Program-made: the position numbers and the translations under genes
NCBI GenBank assembly: GCA_037976565.1
Contig: CP137682.1
Location: 30,178,782-30,242,781 of the forward strand
Direction of reading: 5' to 3'
DNA: 64,000 nt
Origin: Mesocentrotus franciscanus
Lineage: Eukaryota > Echinodermata > Echinoidea > Camarodonta > Strongylocentrotidae
The notes under the pieces: model-generated
The model's database searches: none
What the model was told of the DNA's origin: nothing
The model's input: only the letters and a program-made list of their open reading frames with translations
Part shown: positions 59,256 to 64,000 of the stretch, piece by piece
Numbering within the stretch: the first letter of the stretch is position 1
Layout: the number at the start of each line of letters is the position of its first letter

Positions 59256-60256
59256 CAGAGTGAGTCAGAAAAAATGTCCCACTTTTTAAAAGTTGTATTG
59301 TTTGAAGTATGAATATTTAATCACAGGTTTCATGATATGTCTTGATAGAGTTATCCTCCAACTCGGCTCCAAGTACATTTAGGTACCATTTTCATTTGAA
59401 TCTCTGCATGCATGACTGAACAACAGACAATCTTTACAAGACTGCCAGATCTCAATTGCGCCAAGTTACTGGGTGAGGAATAAAACCGTGCATTGAACAA
59501 AGACAGTCAGACAGACACACACATGCACAGACACACACACACCCGCACACACTCACACACAAACGCACACACGCACACGCACACACACACACACAACACA
59601 TAGCACACGGTAAAAATTGTTTCATAATTTTCTCTTTTCTGATTAAGCATTGATTTTTATCAAGATCGCTGAATGTTTAAGTGGCATTTCCCTGACAATC
59701 TTTCCCTTTAGTACACATTCACTAACACCATCATATCATCATCATTGTCATCATCTTAATCTTCATCATCATCATCATCATCATCATCATGAAGCTCAAC
59801 AAGCACAACATCCGCCAATACGCACCAAGAGGACAGCGGCCACTCAACTTTTCGTTCGAGAAGAAGAATTCCCGACAAAAAGTAACAATGTGGGTGGGCC
59901 TTGTCGGGAATGGAACGCTCATTTGTGTGCGTGTGCCTGTTCGTGTGCGTATGTGTGTGTTTGTGCGTGTATGTGTGTGTGCGTGCGTGCATGTGTCTGT
60001 GTTTTTGTCTGTCTGGCTGTCTTTGTTCAAAACACTATTTTATTCCTCACCCAGCAACTTGGCGCAAGTGAGATCTGGCAGTCTTGTAAAGATTGTCTGA
60101 TGTTCAGTCATGCATGCAGAGATTCAAATGAAAATGGTACCTAAATGTACTTGGAGGATAACTCTATCAAGACATATCATGAAACCCGTGATTAAATATT
60201 CATACTTCAAACAATACAACTTTTAAAAAGTGGGACATTTTTTCTGACTCACTCTG
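59256..60256. mobile_element. 1,001-bp foldback MITE with TA target duplication
   Basis: Termini are CAGAGTGAGTCAGAAAAAAT and its reverse complement. The inverted arms run about 250 bp each, to the GTCTGTCTG microsatellite edge, with small differences such as an extra CTCGGCT near 59361. TA flanks both ends (59254-59255 and 60257-60258), as for Tc1/mariner-type insertion. The interior holds CA, CAT and TG microsatellites plus a short unique part. The frames of 99-164 codons inside are translations of these repeats and are not genes. Confidence 0.88.
59505..59603. repeat. CA microsatellite in the MITE
   Basis: (CA)n with GC and CACG variants. It is paired with the TG run at 59920-60020 and the (CAT)n run at 59745-59792 in the same element. 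Confidence 0.9.
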
Positions 60257-60258
60257 TA

Positions 60259-60673
60259 GTGTAGGGCCTAGCCAATTTTTTCGCAGGAACAAATCATTAG
60301 GCATAACATCATACGCCTTGGCAAATTTCAAGTATACAGCATCAATTTTTGGGGGGCCAAGGTTTGTCTAGAACATTCAACCATGTATTGGTCACATTCA
60401 TCAATAGTGTTACACATGAACAACCTTTCATGAAGCCATGCTCATTAGGATTCACCAAGCAAAAGTTTGCTAAATGAGATCTGATAGAATTTGCCATGAG
60501 AGCTTCCATCACTTCACAAACTATAGATGTTAAACAATAGGTCTGTAGTTTCCCATCTCACCAGTTTTGCGAACTGGCGTGACATTAGCTCATATCCAAG
60601 CAACATGAAGCTTTCTTTTTTCTAGGATTTGATTGAACACTTTGAGCAGAATAGGTGAGATGACTTTATACCG
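60259..60673 (-). pseudogene. LINE reverse transcriptase relic, N-terminal half
   Basis: The - strand gives VFNQILEKRKLH, ANVTPVRKTGE with NYRPI (RT block 1), NPNEHGF and the region around KFAKAYDVM (RT block A with the catalytic Asp region). Stops interrupt it. It is the same sequence, inverted, as 62411-62825. It runs off the left edge of the N gap. Confidence 0.8.
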
Positions 60674-61173
60674 NNNNNNNNNNNNNNNNNNNNNNNNNNN
60701 NNNNNNNNNNNNNNNNNNNNNNNNNNNNNNNNNNNNNNNNNNNNNNNNNNNNNNNNNNNNNNNNNNNNNNNNNNNNNNNNNNNNNNNNNNNNNNNNNNNN
60801 NNNNNNNNNNNNNNNNNNNNNNNNNNNNNNNNNNNNNNNNNNNNNNNNNNNNNNNNNNNNNNNNNNNNNNNNNNNNNNNNNNNNNNNNNNNNNNNNNNNN
60901 NNNNNNNNNNNNNNNNNNNNNNNNNNNNNNNNNNNNNNNNNNNNNNNNNNNNNNNNNNNNNNNNNNNNNNNNNNNNNNNNNNNNNNNNNNNNNNNNNNNN
61001 NNNNNNNNNNNNNNNNNNNNNNNNNNNNNNNNNNNNNNNNNNNNNNNNNNNNNNNNNNNNNNNNNNNNNNNNNNNNNNNNNNNNNNNNNNNNNNNNNNNN
61101 NNNNNNNNNNNNNNNNNNNNNNNNNNNNNNNNNNNNNNNNNNNNNNNNNNNNNNNNNNNNNNNNNNNNNNNNN
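60674..61173. other. Assembly gap of 500 N
   Basis: Exactly 500 N. The sequence on the left (59083-60673) recurs inverted at 62411-64000 on the right, so the join is suspect. Confidence 0.98.
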
Positions 61174-61325
61174 AAAACTAATACATCTGCTGATTGAATG
61201 CAGGTTCATTCATGGATGCATAAACGATGCTAGGTTATGGACGATTACATTATTGGTTGAATGTACAGTCACTGTACACACAAACATGAATATAGTAGAA
61301 TGACACACGACAGTATCAATACTTA
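61174..61325. other. Contig start right of the gap
   Basis: No feature recognised. Confidence 0.4.
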
Positions 61326-61329
61326 GACA

Positions 61330-61900
61330 ACAACATAGTTTTAACCGCCTTCTTAATAGAATACAATGTCCGAAGGTTTCTTATTACAATGGGCAGAGAG
61401 TTCCAGATGTCTGGGCGGTGTGTCTAATGGATTTGAGAGCCAATGAGGTTTTTGGAATACTTAAATGGAATTTTTCAGTTTGCCTTGTAGGATAAGAGTG
61501 GATGGTTTTATTCAAATTAAACAATGGGGGAAAGTATGAAGGTATTATACCAATTTGTTAAAGCGAAACATGAAAAGTGCAATTTGTAGAATATTTATAT
61601 CATCAGCTTTTAGAGTTTTTAGTTTTGAAAACAAGGGATTGGTGTGGTCACGACAGGAAGAATCAGTACATAACAGTAAAATGGCGTCAACATTGCTTTT
61701 TGAATTTGCCCATATAATGTTACAATATGAAATATAAGGCAATGCATGTGTCCGTTGTTACATTGTTAGAGATGAAGTACCCAAGGTATGTCATGTGATC
61801 AACTGGCTTGCAAATAGTTCCATCAATACTAATGTGTGGAGGCCTGCATGTAGATTTCATTGGATGGTTTCTGATGCAGCTGTACAGTTTTCATAAGGCT
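61330..61900 (-). pseudogene. LINE 3' end relic (after the RT core)
   Basis: The - strand reads ISIDGTICKPVDHMTYLGYF (end of RT domain), PYISYCNIIWANSKSN, DHTNPLFSKLKTLKADDINI, LQIALFMFRFNKL and lastly WNSLPIVIRNLRTLYSIKKA. This is the standard order for CR1/Jockey/RTE-type elements. One frame of 65 codons (61545-61742) is still open; the rest is shifted. It is opposite in orientation to the RT relic at 62340-62825, so it is a separate insertion. Confidence 0.85.
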
Positions 61901-61984
61901 GTTAGTAGGCCAAAGGTAGCTTGAAGTTATGCATACATTATGGACATTGTGTGAATTTAAAATGATTTCTTGTTGATTTCACAG

Positions 61985-62063
61985 GTTTGTGGCAGTCTGC
62001 TGAGGAAACAAATGACAGCTTGCTTGGGAGGCTAGCTGTTGTGCATATGGTCCATGAAGCTCG
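61985..62063 (+). CDS. DUF455-family gene exon on inverted contig
   Basis: 79 nt with acceptor GATTTCACAG and donor GCTCG/GTGAGT. In phase it reads (G)LWQSAEETNDSLLGRLAVVH then MVHEA, with CG left over. DUF455 proteins have GLW, then RLAxxPxxxEARGLDV. The CG completes to CGT (Arg) with the first base of the exon at 57354-57557, giving HEARGLDVHPKT exactly. That exon is on the - strand, so the two can only be joined if this contig is flipped. Upstream exons are not found in the window. Confidence 0.85.
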
Positions 62064-62339
62064 GTGAGTATATTTCTCAATGTCTGATGGCTCTTTTTAG
62101 AGCCTCAAGTTTATATAGTTTGACTCTATGAAGTGATAATAATTAAATTTTCCAAAATGAGCAAGATATAATGTATTTAACTCTGTTCTTAAGTATAAGT
62201 AAAGTACAGTATAAACCTATTGTAAATATCTCAATTATTATTTGGTCAATACTTTGCCTCTGTTCACAGTGTTGCTAGTCGTCTCCCTGATGAGTCTCAA
62301 CAGTGTGAATTTGCAATTCCTCATCAATCTTTCTATTAA

Positions 62340-62825
62340 ACAGAATGTGACATTACCAAATAATAAGTCTCCTGGGCCAGATTACAGAACACAATGCCTC
62401 TTAAAATCACCGGTATAAAGTCATCTCACCTATTCTGCTCAAAGTGTTCAATCAAATCCTAGAAAAAAGAAAGCTTCATGTTGCTTGGATATGAGCTAAT
62501 GTCACGCCAGTTCGCAAAACTGGTGAGATGGGAAACTACAGACCTATTGTTTAACATCTATAGTTTGTGAAGTGATGGAAGCTCTCATGGCAAATTCTAT
62601 CAGATCTCATTTAGCAAACTTTTGCTTGGTGAATCCTAATGAGCATGGCTTCATGAAAGGTTGTTCATGTGTAACACTATTGATGAATGTGACCAATACA
62701 TGGTTGAATGTTCTAGACAAACCTTGGCCCCCCAAAAATTGATGCTGTATACTTGAAATTTGCCAAGGCGTATGATGTTATGCCTAATGATTTGTTCCTG
62801 CGAAAAAATTGGCTAGGCCCTACAC
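62340..62825 (+). pseudogene. LINE reverse transcriptase relic, N-terminal half (inverted copy)
   Basis: Reads NNKSPGPDYRTQCLLKSP, then the same blocks as 60259-60673 on the opposite strand. It extends 70 bp further upstream than the left copy, which is cut by the gap. Dead copy. Confidence 0.8.
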
Positions 62826-62827
62826 TA

Positions 62828-63828
62828 CAGAGTGAGTCAGAAAAAATGTCCCACTTTTTAAAAGTTGTATTGTTTGAAGTATGAATATTTAATCACGGGT
62901 TTCATGATATGTCTTGATAGAGTTATCCTCCAAGTACATTTAGGTACCATTTTCATTTGAATCTCTGCATGCATGACTGAACATCAGACAATCTTTACAA
63001 GACTGCCAGATCTCACTTGCGCCAAGTTGCTGGGTGAGGAATAAAATAGTGTTTTGAACAAAGACAGCCAGACAGACAAAAACACAGACACATGCACGCA
63101 CGCACACACACATACACGCACAAACACACACATACGCACACGAACAGGCACACGCACACAAATGAGCGTTCCATTCCCGACAAGGCCCACCCACATTGTT
63201 ACTTTTTGTCGGGAATTCTTCTTCTCGAGCGAAAAGTTGAGTGGCCGCTGTCCTCTTGGTGCGTATTGGCGGATGTTGTGCTTGTTGAGCTTCATGATGA
63301 TGATGATGATGATGATGATGAAGATTAAGATGATGACAATGATGATGATATGATGGTGTTAGTGAATGTGTACTAAAGGGAAAGATTGTCAGGGAAATGC
63401 CACTTAAACATTCAGCGATCTTGATAAAAATCAATGCTTAATCAGAAAAGAGAAAATTATGAAACAATTTTTACCGTGTGCTATGTGTTGTGTGTGTGTG
63501 TGTGCGTGTGCGTGTGTGCGTTTGTGTGTGAGTGTGTGCGTGTGTGTGTGTGTCTGTGCATGTGTGTGTCTGTCTGACTGTCTTTGTTCAATGCACGGTT
63601 TTATTCCTCACCCAGTAACTTGGCGCAATTGAGATCTGGCAGTCTTGTAAAGATTGTCTGTTGTTCAGTCATGCATGCAGAGATTCAAATGAAAATGGTA
63701 CCTAAATGTACTTGGAGCCGAGTTGGAGGATAACTCTATCAAGACATATCATGAAACCTGTGATTAAATATTCATACTTCAAACAATACAACTTTTAAAA
63801 AGTGGGACATTTTTTCTGACTCACTCTG
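62828..63828. mobile_element. 1,001-bp foldback MITE (inverted copy)
   Basis: Same length and termini as 59256-60256, flanked by TA at 62826-62827 and 63829-63830. Microsatellite content is the same and reversed. Confidence 0.88.
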
Positions 63829-63830
63829 TA

Positions 63831-64000
63831 TATGTGGCAAAGTTTGGAAGTTCCAGGCTACAATCCTTTTTGAAAGAACGTCAGCAGCAGGTTGTGTATA
63901 AGGATACATATTTAACATGGTACCTGGTGACATCTTGAATACCGCGGGGAGTGTAATTGGCCAGCCCTCTCTTGTTTGATTTGCTCATTAATGCTATTGG
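63831..64000 (+). pseudogene. LINE reverse transcriptase relic, catalytic half (inverted copy)
   Basis: Reads SRLQSFLKERQQQ and IPxGSVIG-like sequence after the MITE. The window ends before the CADD box that the left copy contains. Confidence 0.75.

Larger units (their letters stand above)
62411..64000 (-). repeat. Inverted copy of 59083-60673
   Basis: The whole segment is the reverse complement of 59083-60673, with only scattered single-base differences (for example GTTCGAG against the complement of CTCGAGC in the MITE). It reaches the window edge, so it may continue. See the findings: most likely contig overlap with wrong orientation. Confidence 0.92.

Noticed and set aside
59650..60144. 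164-codon frame with His and Cys/Val runs, also in the inverted copy
   Set aside because: Translation of CAT and TG microsatellites inside a MITE.
60622..61209. Frames through the second N gap
   Set aside because: Made of N. No coding signal at either edge.

Overview
The window looks like a scaffold from a deuterostome marine invertebrate, most likely an echinoderm such as a sea urchin. This is an inference from the TTAGGG-type telomeric repeat, GT-AG introns in phase, non-LTR retrotransposon relics, a tRNA-derived SINE and abundant MITE-like elements. There are no bacterial-style operons. Most of the sequence is repeats. Two runs of exactly 500 N (36914-37413 and 60674-61173) mark scaffold joins, and both joins look wrong or redundant.

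Layout: 1-3960 holds three 270-bp tandem copies, a 21-bp minisatellite and an interstitial telomeric array. 3970-5985 is the first array of a ~179-bp satellite, on the + strand. 5990-17650 is decayed DNA with nested MITEs and two LINE relics. 18016-24121 carries the most interesting gene. On the + strand and in order it encodes a PHD finger, acidic 37-aa repeats, a MULE-like transposase core, basic ~67-aa repeats, a ubiquitin-specific protease (C19) domain and a Ulp1/SENP-type SUMO protease (C48) domain. The parts lie in different frames, but every break fits one missing base in a short homopolymer, so the original was probably a single ~2,000-residue polyprotein. 24560-26480 is an L1/Tx1-like LINE relic and 28318-29375 a TIR element. 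30137-36913 is the second satellite array, inverted relative to the first. After the first gap, 37414-52437 repeats 22.8-36.9 kb almost exactly (protease gene, LINE, TIR element, satellite) and then continues into unique sequence.

Interpretation: the outermost satellite units at 3.97 kb and 52.4 kb are the same diverged variant in inverted orientation, and the transposase-protease gene lies between them. This suggests one very large foldback-type DNA transposon, about 34 kb once the redundant contig is removed, whose terminal inverted repeats are satellite arrays. Every satellite unit has a TATAAATA box pointing toward the inside of the element.

Right of the element are a 43-bp minisatellite and the 3' end of a host gene of the DUF455 (ferritin-like, HI_0077-type) family. 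Its exons at 57354-57557, 55604-55664 and 54783-54809 are on the - strand. The preceding exon, at 61985-62063, joins in phase but is on the + strand, beyond the second gap. Sequence 59083-60673 reappears inverted at 62411-64000. Together these show that the contig right of the second gap is placed backwards and overlaps the left contig.
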